Of a stretch of 52,471 nt of DNA, positions 33,810 to 42,572 are shown in pieces. The DNA comes from Syntrophomonas sp. UBA1368 (lineage in GTDB: Bacteria; Bacillota; Syntrophomonadia; Syntrophomonadales; Syntrophomonadaceae), in NCBI GenBank assembly GCA_002305965.1, contig DBRM01000080.1, positions 70,240-122,710 of the forward strand, given 5' to 3'. A program made the position numbers and the translations under genes. The notes beneath the pieces are model-generated. The model was not told the DNA's origin, did no database searches, and was given only the letters and a program-made list of their open reading frames with translations. Every line of letters begins with the position of its first letter. Within the stretch, counting starts at the first letter, position 1.

Positions 33810-34496
33810 TTAAGCCGGAATTCTTATACTCACAAAGTCCCTGGCTGTAATGGAATTTGCAGTTACCATGCAATCCAGGGCAATAACTTTTACACCCTGA
33901 AGCACGGCCTTTTTCACCGCCTCTGCAAAAGCCGGATGCGTATCCCGGTTGGGGGTAAAGTATAAAACATCCTTCATTTGAATGATAAAAAACAGATAAG
34001 CCTCAAATCCTTCACTTACTGCATGGCAAAGATCATTTACATGTTTGATGCCACGTTCTGTTGGTGCATCAGGAAACAAAGCCACCCCGTCGTTCTCCAG
34101 GGTGACCCCTTTTACTTCAGTTAATATTTTCCGGTTTCCGGCTTCCATATAAAAATCCAGGCGGGAATCCCGGTAGGTGTATTCGGGTTTGATGTATGAA
34201 AGCTCAGGGAAAAAATTGCTGGTTTCAATCCATTCATGAAATACTTTGTTGGGGATCTGGCTGTCGATGTTAACCAGTCTTTCTCCTTTATATACCCCTA
34301 ACAGATCAAATTTGGTCCTGCGTTTTTCACTGACTGCTTCCTGTACAACAATGTTGGCTCCTGGAACCAATAGTTCCTTGCATCGACCGGTATTCTTCAC
34401 ATGGCAGATCTCTTCCCTGCCATCGATTTCGATATGTGCGATAAAGCGATTAGGCCGAAATATAAATTTTCCTGTTCGTACATTATGATATTGCAT
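33810..34496 (-). CDS. sfsA: SfsA DNA/RNA nuclease family protein
   Basis: 228 residues. Conserved pieces are FIAHIEIDGREEICHVKNTG (OB-like N-terminal domain) with RCKELLVPGANIVVQE, and a PD-(D/E)XK-like catalytic half with SRLDFYMEAGNRKILTEVKG and FPDAPTERGIKHVNDL. First described as a sugar fermentation stimulation protein in E. coli; it is now treated as a nucleic-acid-binding nuclease. It lies 18 bases after the EamA gene, likely one transcript. Confidence 0.94.
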   Translation of the reverse strand: MQYHNVRTGKFIFRPNRFIAHIEIDGREEICHVKNTGRCKELLVPGANIVVQEAVSEKRRTKFDLLGVYKGERLVNIDSQIPNKVFHEWIETSNFFPELSYIKPEYTYRDSRLDFYMEAGNRKILTEVKGVTLENDGVALFPDAPTERGIKHVNDLCHAVSEGFEAYLFFIIQMKDVLYFTPNRDTHPAFAEAVKKAVLQGVKVIALDCMVTANSITARDFVSIRIPA

Positions 34497-34514
34497 GGTT
34501 GTGCCCTCGATGAA

Positions 34515-35423
34515 TCATGTCTTGCCCTCCGTAAATTGGTTGACTGGTCTCGCTTTACCTGTCCGCATCCCCTGGGTTTGTGATACCAGCATCCCGGACA
34601 GCATCAGAAAGCATCCCAAAATTTCCTGTATTTCAAGGTATTCTCCCAACAACAGGAATCCACCGATGGCTGCAAAAACTGCTTCCATGCTTAAAATAAT
34701 TGCAGCATGTGCAGGGCGGGCATATTTTTGCCCTACCGCCTGAAGCGTATAAGCGATCCCCACCGAGCCGATGCCGCCATAAAGGATCGGAACTGCTGCT
34801 GCCAGCAAGTTGCTCAAAACAAATTCTTCCGTTATAAACGCCAGTATAAGACTCAAGGCTGAACAAGTCATAAACTGCACAAAGGATAATTTCAATACAT
34901 CTACCCGGGGGGAAAAATATCCGATGACAAGTATATGTACTGCCCATAAAAATGCTCCGATCAGGACCAGTAAATCACCAAACTGGATAGCTGACGACTC
35001 CTTTATACAAAGAAAGTACAATCCAACCACTGAGAGTACACATCCCAGCCATGTTCCTTTGCTGGTAGTCTGCCCCATGAAAAGGCTGATGATCGGGACC
35101 AGCACTATATAAAGGCTGGTTATGAACGCTGCTTTGCCTGCTGTGGTAGTGACTATCCCAATCTGCTGCAGAGAAGCAGCTGTGAAAAGTACTATTCCGG
35201 CAAGCACACCCGGAAATAACACCCCCGATTTTTTCACTGGTGATGGCTCATTACGGCTGAAAAAAAACAGCAGGGGAAGTAAAGACAGACCACCCAACAG
35301 GAATCTTACTCCGTTAAATGTGAAGGGACCGACATATTCCATCCCAGCCCTTTGCGCTACAAATGCAAATCCCCATATCGCTGCGGTGAGCAGCAACAGG
35401 AGATTGGCTCTAATAATATTCAC
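34515..35423 (-). CDS. EamA/DMT superfamily transporter
   Basis: 302 residues with ten hydrophobic segments in two EamA repeats; the first begins LLLLLTAAIWGFAFVAQRAG and the second around FGDLLVLIGAFLWAVHILVI, the usual mirrored start. Members export amino acids or other metabolites; the substrate is not readable from the sequence. The start is GTG at 35423 behind GAGGAG. Upstream 35424-35570 holds no visible gene. Confidence 0.88.
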   Translation of the reverse strand: MNIIRANLLLLLTAAIWGFAFVAQRAGMEYVGPFTFNGVRFLLGGLSLLPLLFFFSRNEPSPVKKSGVLFPGVLAGIVLFTAASLQQIGIVTTTAGKAAFITSLYIVLVPIISLFMGQTTSKGTWLGCVLSVVGLYFLCIKESSAIQFGDLLVLIGAFLWAVHILVIGYFSPRVDVLKLSFVQFMTCSALSLILAFITEEFVLSNLLAAAVPILYGGIGSVGIAYTLQAVGQKYARPAHAAIILSMEAVFAAIGGFLLLGEYLEIQEILGCFLMLSGMLVSQTQGMRTGKARPVNQFTEGKT

Positions 35424-35570
35424 CGATCGGCTCCTCTCATTAATTTGAATATTATAGCAGATAAAAAATGAATATTGTTATTTACTTTGCTAATTACCAT
35501 TGATTTGTTGCTCACCTGAAAAAAACACCTAGGCAAATATTTAAAATCTCATAATAAACGGCTTGAACTT

Positions 35571-35622
35571 AAAAAAACCTCTTACCATTGGTTTTTCAAA
35601 ACCAAAAGATAAGAGGTTTTTT
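35571..35622. terminator. Bidirectional terminator after spo0A
   Basis: Outer stem of about 12-13 bp, AAAAAACCTCTTA/TAAGAGGTTTTTT, with an inner stem TTGGTTTT/AAAACCAA. It gives a U-run in both directions. It ends spo0A on the minus strand. Confidence 0.9.
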
Positions 35623-35641
35623 AAATCATCTGCAATAAATT

Positions 35642-36442
35642 TTAACCGGCTTTACCTTCCAGCCTTAAACGATCGGCAATAATTGCAATGAATTCAGAAT
35701 TCGTCGGTTTGCCTTTTTCCCCGCTGACCGTATAACCAAATACCTTGTTGATTTTATCAATATCACCTCTGTCCCATGCCAGTTCAATAGCATGCCTGAT
35801 GGCTCTTTCGACCCGGCTGGCAGTTGTGTCATACTTCTGGGCAATGGTCGGATAAAGTTCTTTTGTCACGGCTCCCAAATAATTGATTTCTTCGGTTACC
35901 AAAATAATAGCATCACGCAGGTATTGGTATCCTTTTACATGAGCCGGTACACCGATTTCATGTATCACTTTGGTGACTTCGACTTCCAAATTTCTGGGGG
36001 CATTAGCCTGAGTTCTGACTGGAAACATTGTACCGCGGGATTTCTCCACTCGGCTGCTCGCATCACGCGCAATCTGTTTTACTCTCTCTCCCAGAACTTC
36101 CAGATTGAAAGGCTTTAAAATATAATAGTCTGCACCTAACTGCATCGCCCGCTGGGTGATCGTCTCCTGTCCGAAAGCAGTTAAAACGATTATTTTTGGA
36201 CGTTTTTCCGCATCCAGCTCATTGATTTTCTCCATTACACCTATGCCGTCCATATAGGGCATAATCAGGTCAAGAATGAGAACTTCTGCATCACTGTTTT
36301 CCAAAACATCCAGTACTTCCATGCCGTTTGCGCATTCAGCGATTATGTTGAATTCAGGTTCATTATTGAAATAATCACTTAAAATCCCGCAAAACTCTTT
36401 ATTATCATCAGCAACGACGACACCAATCTGATTTGCGTACAA
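35642..36442 (-). CDS. spo0A: Sporulation master regulator Spo0A
   Basis: 266 residues. Receiver domain: acid pocket Asp12-Asp13 (VVVADDNKEF), phospho-acceptor Asp58 (LILDLIMP), Thr in IIVLTAFGQE and Lys in YYILKPFN. The C-terminal effector domain (about residues 150-266) carries the Spo0A signature IHEIGVPAHVKGYQYLRDAI and the recognition helix SRVERAIRHAIELAWDRGD. It controls entry into sporulation by binding TGTCGAA boxes. Start TTG at 36442 follows GGGAGGGGGA. The gene comes after spoIVB, as in all spore formers, and is preceded by a sigma-H-like promoter. Confidence 0.97.
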   Translation of the reverse strand: MYANQIGVVVADDNKEFCGILSDYFNNEPEFNIIAECANGMEVLDVLENSDAEVLILDLIMPYMDGIGVMEKINELDAEKRPKIIVLTAFGQETITQRAMQLGADYYILKPFNLEVLGERVKQIARDASSRVEKSRGTMFPVRTQANAPRNLEVEVTKVIHEIGVPAHVKGYQYLRDAIILVTEEINYLGAVTKELYPTIAQKYDTTASRVERAIRHAIELAWDRGDIDKINKVFGYTVSGEKGKPTNSEFIAIIADRLRLEGKAG

Positions 36443-36492
36443 CTTAATCCCCCTCCCTAAAAGTATAAATATTTTTTATTTTCTTAATTTCG

Positions 36493-36520
36493 ATTTTCGA
36501 CGGCTCCCTAATTTTTTCCT
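36493..36520 (-). promoter_or_regulatory. Putative sigma-H promoter with overlapping 0A-like box, spo0A
   Basis: Minus strand: AGGAAAAA (ending near 36513) and CGAAAAT (36499-36493), about 13-14 bases apart, fits the sigma-H pattern AGGAWWT/GAAT loosely. GTCGAAA (36501-36495) at the -10 resembles a Spo0A box with its first base changed. A perfect TGTCGAA on the plus strand at 36668-36674, at the end of spoIVB, may be a second box. Judged by eye. Confidence 0.4.
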
Positions 36521-36663
36521 GCTTTTTTTTTAAGCCAAATTAACCAATCTTGTTACAGACAGTTCTAATAATTACCATGAATCCTAAAAATAAAAACAGT
36601 CAATTTAAACCATATGTTTCTTTAATGCCGAAAATAGCTTAATTATTAAAAAAGTCCGGTCAA

Positions 36664-37989
36664 TTAATTTGTCGAAATAGTATTTAATGAATTGGTATAT
36701 CCTGGTATTTCCGACAGCATATTATCCATAAAAATACCGTACCCTCTGGTAGGATCGTTTAAAAATACATGAGTAACCGCTCCGATGATTCTGTTGTTCT
36801 GGACGATAGGACTGCCGCTCATTCCTTGTATGATCCCTCCGGTCAAATTTAACAAACGGGGATCAGTCACTCGAATCACCATACCCTTTCCGTTTTCTCT
36901 GCCGGGATATATTTTTTCTATATTGACCTCAAATTTTTCAATTTCATTTCCATTTACAACAGTAAACATTTCAGCTTTTCCAGTAACCACTTGATGGGCA
37001 TAGCCTACTTCCATGGCATATTTCACTTTTGGATTGACGATATCTCCTTCTGTTCGGCCATAAATACCATTATTGCTATTCTTTAATATCGTACCGGAAA
37101 AAGAACTTTGGTCATCGAAAACACCTATTTTTTCACCTGGTTTTCCCGGCTGCCCAGCTTTAACGGTTTGAATGGAAGCAGTCACTATTTTCCCTTTAAG
37201 AACATTGATGCCTTTTTTAGTATCTGCGTCGATGATAATATGACCTAAAGCCGCATAATATTTGGTATTGGGATCCCAAAAAGTAAGTGTTCCCACTCCG
37301 GTTATGCCATCCCGTACGTATAAACCGATACGGTGGCGGTTGGTTTCCGGGCAATATGCTGTGGGCACCGGTATGGTAATGCTTTTACCGCTTCGTTTGA
37401 TTTCCAGTATTACTTTTTTATTCCCATTTTCATCAATAATACGAGCTAAATCATTTTCCGATTCAATTTTTTTATTATCCGCTTTCATAATCAAATCGCC
37501 GATTTCCAATCCCTGGTCCCGGGCCGGATAAATCTTTTCACCTTCGGCACTGATTATAGGAGCAAACCCTACAACCATGATACCCTTGGATTGCAGCAGG
37601 ACACCGATGGAATGACCACCGACCACTACACGTTGGTTGGATATGGATTCCACTTCAATCGATTTCAGGGGAATATATCCCCACAATTTCAACTGCATTT
37701 CTGCTTTGCCTGGTTTAAGCGCGATAATTTTGAATCCGGATGCTTCTTTGTTAATGGCAACGGGCGGATCATAAGGAAGGGCCAGTACACTGCTGGCTGG
37801 ATCTTTAAGCTCAAGTTTTATTTTTTCGGCGAATATATCAGGCAGGCTGAGAATAATATTGTTTGACTCTCCCACAACCATTCTTTGATATTCTGGTAAA
37901 CTTAAAACATTTTTAGCTTGTGGGGTCATGCATAAGGATATAAATACAATTACCAGAAGGATGCCAAAATAAGGCCGATATTTCCTCAA
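36664..37989 (-). CDS. spoIVB: SpoIVB serine peptidase
   Basis: 441 residues. N-terminal membrane anchor (YFGILLVIVFISLCM), a PDZ domain (IMVVGFAPIISAEGEKIYPA through DLIMKADNKKIESENDLARI, about residues 137-195) and a peptidase S55 domain with the catalytic His in YYAALGHIIID and Ser in IQGMSGSPIVQNN near residue 392. In B. subtilis it is secreted from the forespore and cleaves SpoIVFA to switch on sigma-K in the mother cell. It starts with TTG at 37989 (GGGAAGTG ahead). A TGTCGAA sequence lies on its last codons. Confidence 0.95.
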   Translation of the reverse strand: MRKYRPYFGILLVIVFISLCMTPQAKNVLSLPEYQRMVVGESNNIILSLPDIFAEKIKLELKDPASSVLALPYDPPVAINKEASGFKIIALKPGKAEMQLKLWGYIPLKSIEVESISNQRVVVGGHSIGVLLQSKGIMVVGFAPIISAEGEKIYPARDQGLEIGDLIMKADNKKIESENDLARIIDENGNKKVILEIKRSGKSITIPVPTAYCPETNRHRIGLYVRDGITGVGTLTFWDPNTKYYAALGHIIIDADTKKGINVLKGKIVTASIQTVKAGQPGKPGEKIGVFDDQSSFSGTILKNSNNGIYGRTEGDIVNPKVKYAMEVGYAHQVVTGKAEMFTVVNGNEIEKFEVNIEKIYPGRENGKGMVIRVTDPRLLNLTGGIIQGMSGSPIVQNNRIIGAVTHVFLNDPTRGYGIFMDNMLSEIPGYTNSLNTISTN

Positions 37990-38069
37990 AATTAATCACT
38001 TCCCGCCGACTTGATACTTAATATTGTCTCCGGGAAGTAAAAAACTATACTGAACCTATATTTATGTAT

Positions 38070-39752
38070 TTATGCTTTTCCTGACAATTTGATCATTTCT
38101 TTGGCGTGCTGCAGTGTAATGGCAGAATAATCTTGTCCCGCCATCATCCTCGCCAATTCCTCTATCTTTTCATTCTGGTCCAATTTTTTTACTGAGGTGA
38201 TGGTGCGGTTGCCTCCCGCTTGCTTGATGATTGAAAAATGATGATCTGCGAAACTGGCAACCTGGGGAGCATGTGTAACTAGTATTACCTGATGGCTTTC
38301 GGCTAATGCTCCTATCTTTGCCGCCATAGCGGAAAGCGCTGTTCCTCCAACTCCCACATCTATTTCATCAAAAATCAGTGTCGGCACCTGATAAACAGCA
38401 GCCAAGGCCGTTTTCAGCGCCAATATAAATCTGGACATTTCTCCGCCGGAAGCGATCTTTTCCAGAGGACGCAATGCTTCGCCGGGATTGGGAGAAAATA
38501 AAAAATTAATTTCATCCCGTCCATTGGCATCAGGTGCTTTATTGCTGGTAAGGGAAACCACAAACTTAATGTCCGGCATATTTAACTGCATAAGTTCCTG
38601 CTGCACCAAACTTTGTAAAACCGAGGCTGCTTTTTTTCTTTTTTCTGTTAATTTATCCGCCAGCATGTCATATTCTTTTTCCAGCTTTTCAATCTCTTGT
38701 TCATACTCCCGGCGGGTTTGATCAGCATTATTGATGGCCTGCAATTCATGCCGGGCCTGATTTAAAAAAAGCAGTACTTCTTCTATATTCTTACCGTATT
38801 TTGCCTTCAGCCGGTTGATGATATGCAGCCGGTCTTCTATTTCTTCCAATTGGCCCGGTTCAAAATCAAGAGAATCCCTATATTTTGCGATTTCCCCAGC
38901 GAGATGCTGCACAGAATAATACATGTCTTCACAAGGGTTCAACATGGCGGCAAAAAACTCTTCTTCCTGGTTTCTTTTGATGATTTCAACGGTTTGCCCC
39001 AATAAATCAAATATATTACCGACTTCCTCGCCTGTGTACATGAGAGCTGCCAAATGTCCCGCGTCTTCAGAAAGTTTTCCGGCATTCTTGATACGATTGC
39101 GCAAAGCCACAAGCGCTTCTTCTTCGCCTGGCTGTAACTCAACTTTTTCAATTTCATTGATCTGGAAAGTGAGAAGATCTACTTGCTGCAATCTGGACTG
39201 TTCATTGCTTTTTAACTGATCAAGCTGCTTTTTGCTGCTGGACAACTGCTGATAAACAGCTGCCAGTGGAGCTGATATATCGTTATTTTCTATAAATTGA
39301 TCTACATAATGGATAAACATTGCCGGACGCAAAATATTCAGATGGTCATGCTGGAGGTGCATATCCACCAGAAATGTTGCCAGCTCCCTTAACATTCCAA
39401 GTGGAACATTTCGCCCGTTAATACGTGATGAGTTTCGTCCTCCGGGGCTTATTTCCCGGCTAATGATCAGCTGGCTGCCATTTTCATCCGAGTCCAGCAG
39501 CTGATTTTCACGCAAAAAATTTTGTCCCCCCGGGTTGTCTTGCAGGGAAAATACTGCTTCGACAATCGCCTTTTGGCTCTCATCGCGGATAAAATCATTA
39601 TTGATACGACCTCCTATAATGAGTCCCAGGGCATCAATAATAATTGATTTACCTGCTCCGGTTTCACCCGTCAGAACATTCAAGCCCTGATAGAAATCCA
39701 TACGCAATTCATCGATCAACACAAAATTCTTTATGTATATTTCCTGTAACAT
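38070..39752 (-). CDS. recN: DNA repair protein RecN
   Basis: About 560 residues, SMC-like. Walker A GETGAGKSIIIDAL near the N-terminus, central coiled coils (for instance REYEQEIEKLEKEYDMLADK, about 350), then signature IASGGEMSRFILALKTA and Walker B LIFDEIDVGVGG. It acts early in double-strand break repair. I start at ATG 39752 (LQEIYIKNFVLIDELRM follows, the usual N-terminus), but a better ribosome site (GGGAGGTG) lies further up and would serve a TTG at about 39779; the frame is open to 39791. A perfect 16-base palindrome separates the two. Confidence 0.95.
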   Translation of the reverse strand: MLQEIYIKNFVLIDELRMDFYQGLNVLTGETGAGKSIIIDALGLIIGGRINNDFIRDESQKAIVEAVFSLQDNPGGQNFLRENQLLDSDENGSQLIISREISPGGRNSSRINGRNVPLGMLRELATFLVDMHLQHDHLNILRPAMFIHYVDQFIENNDISAPLAAVYQQLSSSKKQLDQLKSNEQSRLQQVDLLTFQINEIEKVELQPGEEEALVALRNRIKNAGKLSEDAGHLAALMYTGEEVGNIFDLLGQTVEIIKRNQEEEFFAAMLNPCEDMYYSVQHLAGEIAKYRDSLDFEPGQLEEIEDRLHIINRLKAKYGKNIEEVLLFLNQARHELQAINNADQTRREYEQEIEKLEKEYDMLADKLTEKRKKAASVLQSLVQQELMQLNMPDIKFVVSLTSNKAPDANGRDEINFLFSPNPGEALRPLEKIASGGEMSRFILALKTALAAVYQVPTLIFDEIDVGVGGTALSAMAAKIGALAESHQVILVTHAPQVASFADHHFSIIKQAGGNRTITSVKKLDQNEKIEELARMMAGQDYSAITLQHAKEMIKLSGKA

Positions 39753-39763
39753 GCATATTCGGG

Positions 39764-39779
39764 TTGGTTCATGAACCAA
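39764..39779. promoter_or_regulatory. 16-base perfect palindrome before recN
   Basis: TTGGTTCATGAACCAA reads the same on both strands and lies 11 bases upstream of the recN ATG. It could be a protein operator or an RNA hairpin next to the start. It does not match the Firmicute LexA box (GAAC-N4-GTTC), because the two halves are in the opposite order. Function unknown. Confidence 0.45.
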
Positions 39780-39910
39780 TCCGTCCCACACCTCCCATAC
39801 CGGAAAATGAAAGTAAAAAGAAATGAAGCTCTATTAGTAATAATCTTAACCTTTAAGCGAGTTTATTTATAGACAGGAAAAACAATCTTACCAGGCAGGA
39901 TGTACTAGAT

Positions 39911-40363
39911 TTATTTGCTGATTAAGCTGCGAAACTCTTGTAATACTTTCTGTACCATCTTCTTCTGTTTTACGATGACCAGGATGGTATCATCACCGGC
40001 CACTGTACCCAGGATTTGTTCATTTCCAAGGCTATCGATGAGTGATGCTACCGATTGTGCAGCGCCGGTCACTGTCTTAAGCACAATAATGTTCTCACTG
40101 TAATCGATATGGGCAACCAGATCCTGAAACATTCTTCGGCGGCGTTCATTGATTCCTCTTGTGGGCTGGCTCACTGGCATCGTATAATGATATCCTTCAT
40201 GATCGGCTATGCGGTGCAGCTGCATTTCCTTGATATCTCTGGATACCGTAGCCTGAGTAACATTAAAGCCGCGGTTTTTTAATGCCTCACAAAGCTCTTC
40301 CTGGGTTTTTATCCTCCCTTTATTCAGGATGTCCACAATGGCTGACTGCCTTTGCGTTTTCAT
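39911..40363 (-). CDS. argR: Arginine repressor ArgR
   Basis: 150 residues. Winged-helix N-terminus with QEELCEALKNRGFNVTQATV and SRDIKEMQLHR (SR motif on the recognition helix) and the C-terminal hexamerisation/arginine domain with IGTVAGDDTILVIVKQK-like segment (LGTVAGDDTILVIV, GDDT binding arginine). It represses arginine synthesis and activates breakdown. Its start overlaps the mnmM stop by 4 bases, and recN follows; the argR-recN pairing is common in Firmicutes. The 120 bases after it hold no gene. Confidence 0.96.
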   Translation of the reverse strand: MKTQRQSAIVDILNKGRIKTQEELCEALKNRGFNVTQATVSRDIKEMQLHRIADHEGYHYTMPVSQPTRGINERRRRMFQDLVAHIDYSENIIVLKTVTGAAQSVASLIDSLGNEQILGTVAGDDTILVIVKQKKMVQKVLQEFRSLISK

Positions 40364-40938
40364 AGCGCCTCCTTTGTCTTCTGCACAACGATCAATTCCG
40401 GGGGTTGATTGATTTGATTCAAAAAAGTAATTTCAACAACATCAAACAACTGTTGGGGTATCTGTTGTAAATGATTCCGCAGTTCCGTAAGTTCCTCTGC
40501 CCCTGCCTGATGTCCGGGGTAGGCAACAATCGTCATTATTCCGCCCGGTACCAACATAGTTAAAATTTCATCAACAGCCTTAATGGTAGTCTCCTTTTTG
40601 GTAGTGATCAGGTGGTTGCCGCCAGGCAGATAACCCAGGTTGAACATGGCGGCATGGATTTTCTGGTCAATATGCTCTTTCACTCGGGCATGATCATCAT
40701 GGATCAATTTTACCCTGTCAGTCAAATTTTCTGCTTTAAGCAAAATCTGTGCTGCTTTAAGAGCATCTTCCTGAATATCGAAACTATAGACCGCCCCCGG
40801 CGGTCCTACCAGCCTGGCCAATAATAGCGTATCATTGCCTTGTCCGCAGGTTGCATCCACGACTGTATCCGCTTGCTTAACTGCCTGGCTGATGATTTGC
40901 CGGCTGATCTGAACGGCATTCTTTAATCTGATTTTCAC
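40360..40938 (-). CDS. mnmM: tRNA 5-aminomethyl-2-thiouridine methyltransferase MnmM (YtqB family)
   Basis: 192-residue class I SAM methyltransferase. Motif I is VVDATCGQGNDTLLLARLVG (residues about 26-45), followed by VYSFDIQEDALKAAQ; later KIHAAMFNLGYLPGGNHLIT has the NLGYLPGG signature of the YtqB group, and VAYPGHQAGAEE follows. YtqB of B. subtilis was identified as MnmM, which methylates nm5s2U at the wobble position of certain tRNAs. Older databases call it an rRNA methylase. It is 12 bases after nadK and overlaps argR. Confidence 0.88.
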   Translation of the reverse strand: MKIRLKNAVQISRQIISQAVKQADTVVDATCGQGNDTLLLARLVGPPGAVYSFDIQEDALKAAQILLKAENLTDRVKLIHDDHARVKEHIDQKIHAAMFNLGYLPGGNHLITTKKETTIKAVDEILTMLVPGGIMTIVAYPGHQAGAEELTELRNHLQQIPQQLFDVVEITFLNQINQPPELIVVQKTKEAL

Positions 40939-40950
40939 CCTGACCGTCTC

Positions 40951-41763
40951 TTATCTCCCTAGTTTTTGATCTATATACTGAAAAAACTGCTGCTGTTTAA
41001 AATTGACCAGATTCAAAGTTATTTCAGCCTGTTTTATTTTGATACGGTAATCTTTTTTGAAATTATAAATCACTTGTCCATCCATGCCAATAATGGCACC
41101 TGAACAGTTTACCGGGGTCACAGTGATGATTTTTTCAGCATTGACTACGATGCTTGGTGTATTCAGTTTGTTGGCTGCGATGGGCGTAATGACAAAAGCC
41201 TTCATAGACGGATCGATTACCGGCCCGCCCGCTGATAAATTATATGCTGTTGATCCGGTAGGCGTTGCAAAGATAACGCCATCTCCCCTTCTGGTATTCA
41301 GCTTCTGATCATCTATAAAAATATCAAAACTGATCATATGCAGGTCATTGGCTTTTATAACTACTTCGTTAAGACAGTGCACTGAGGCAACCAGATGGTC
41401 ATTTTCAAGTATATCCGCTTCCAGTATCATACGTTTATCAAGAACATATTTACCGCCGATCAATTTTTCCAGATAGCCTTTTAGCTCAGCAACTTCAATG
41501 TGACTTAAGAATCCGACTGTTCCCATGTTGACCCCTAAAACCGGCGTTTGTTTCAAGGCATACTGTCTGGCAGCGCGCAATATCGTTCCGTCCCCGCCCA
41601 GGACGATGATCAGATCCAGTTTGTCAGGAAGTTGACTGCTTATATCCATGGCTCCATTGTCGATTAAAACATCCGCTTTAAGCTCTCTTAATCTGGCGGC
41701 AATTTCTTCCGCCATAAATTCAGTTGATTCTTTAAAACGGTTGTTAACTAACAATACCTGCAT
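40951..41763 (-). CDS. nadK: NAD kinase
   Basis: 270 residues. ATP-binding LIIVLGGDGTILRAARQY (GGDG motif, about residues 52-69), the NE/D region as CLNEVVIKANDLHMISFDIF and the NAD pocket GDGVIFATPTGSTAYNLSAG are complete. It phosphorylates NAD to NADP. It lies 2 bases behind tlyA and 12 before mnmM, so it belongs to the dxs-tlyA-nadK-mnmM-argR-recN operon. Confidence 0.96.
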   Translation of the reverse strand: MQVLLVNNRFKESTEFMAEEIAARLRELKADVLIDNGAMDISSQLPDKLDLIIVLGGDGTILRAARQYALKQTPVLGVNMGTVGFLSHIEVAELKGYLEKLIGGKYVLDKRMILEADILENDHLVASVHCLNEVVIKANDLHMISFDIFIDDQKLNTRRGDGVIFATPTGSTAYNLSAGGPVIDPSMKAFVITPIAANKLNTPSIVVNAEKIITVTPVNCSGAIIGMDGQVIYNFKKDYRIKIKQAEITLNLVNFKQQQFFQYIDQKLGR

Positions 41764-41765
41764 TA

Positions 41766-42572
41766 TTAACCTCCCAGCGATTGATGTGCGGTTTCGACTG
41801 TTTCCTCTATCTTAAATTCCAAGCCAGCCAGGTTTTCCTGTTCTCTGTTCAGCAGGACAAAATATTCAATATTTCCCTGCGGTCCTTTGATCGGCGACCA
41901 GGTCAGGTTTTTGCAGAAGAGCCCTGTCTGGTTGGCATTGATGATACAATCCCGAAGCACCTGTTTATGAACTTTTTTGTCTTTTACGACTCCCTTTTTG
42001 CCAATTTTATCACGGCCAGCTTCAAATTGCGGCTTGATCAATGAGATGACCTGCCCGTTATCCTTCATTCCTGCTTGAATAACCGGAAAAACTTTGGCCG
42101 TAGAGATAAATGCCACATCAATGGTTACAATATCGACCAGCTCTCCCAGCTCCCGGGGATCAAAATAACGGATATTCGTCCTTTCAATATTTACGACCCG
42201 GGGATCATTTCTTAAAGTCCAATCCAATTGCCCGTAACCAACATCCAGGGCGAATACTTTGCGGGCACCATGTTTCAAAGCACAATCCGTATATCCTCCC
42301 GTTGAAGCCCCTATATCCCAGACGGTCTTATCTGTAAAATCCACCGAAAAAACCTTAATGGCCTTTTCCAGTTTTAATCCTCCCCGGCTCACATAGGGAA
42401 GGCGGGCAGGCTTAATCTCGATGGTGGCTGATTCGTCAACATTGGTTCCCGGTTTATCTTGCATAACCCCGTTAACCATTACCTCTCCGGCCAGTATCAT
42501 GGCCCGGGCTTTTTCCCGGCTGGAAGCCGCACCTTGTTGATGAAGCAAAATATCTAATCTAATTTTCCCCAA
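41766..42572 (-). CDS. tlyA: TlyA family rRNA methyltransferase
   Basis: About 268 residues. An S4 RNA-binding domain (GKIRLDILLHQQGAASSREK through AGEVMVNGVMQDKPGT) is followed by an FtsJ-like methyltransferase with TVWDIGASTGGYTDCALKHG and the catalytic region LIKPQFEAG. Members methylate 16S and/or 23S rRNA cytidines at the 2'-O and some have haemolysin activity. I start it at TTG 42572, which overlaps the end of dxs by 14 bases; the frame continues inside dxs. Same neighbour order as in Bacillus. Confidence 0.94.
   Translation of the reverse strand: MGKIRLDILLHQQGAASSREKARAMILAGEVMVNGVMQDKPGTNVDESATIEIKPARLPYVSRGGLKLEKAIKVFSVDFTDKTVWDIGASTGGYTDCALKHGARKVFALDVGYGQLDWTLRNDPRVVNIERTNIRYFDPRELGELVDIVTIDVAFISTAKVFPVIQAGMKDNGQVISLIKPQFEAGRDKIGKKGVVKDKKVHKQVLRDCIINANQTGLFCKNLTWSPIKGPQGNIEYFVLLNREQENLAGLEFKIEETVETAHQSLGG

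Noticed and set aside
39764..39779. LexA (SOS) box at recN
   Set aside because: The palindrome has GTTC before GAAC; the Firmicute box needs GAAC-N4-GTTC.
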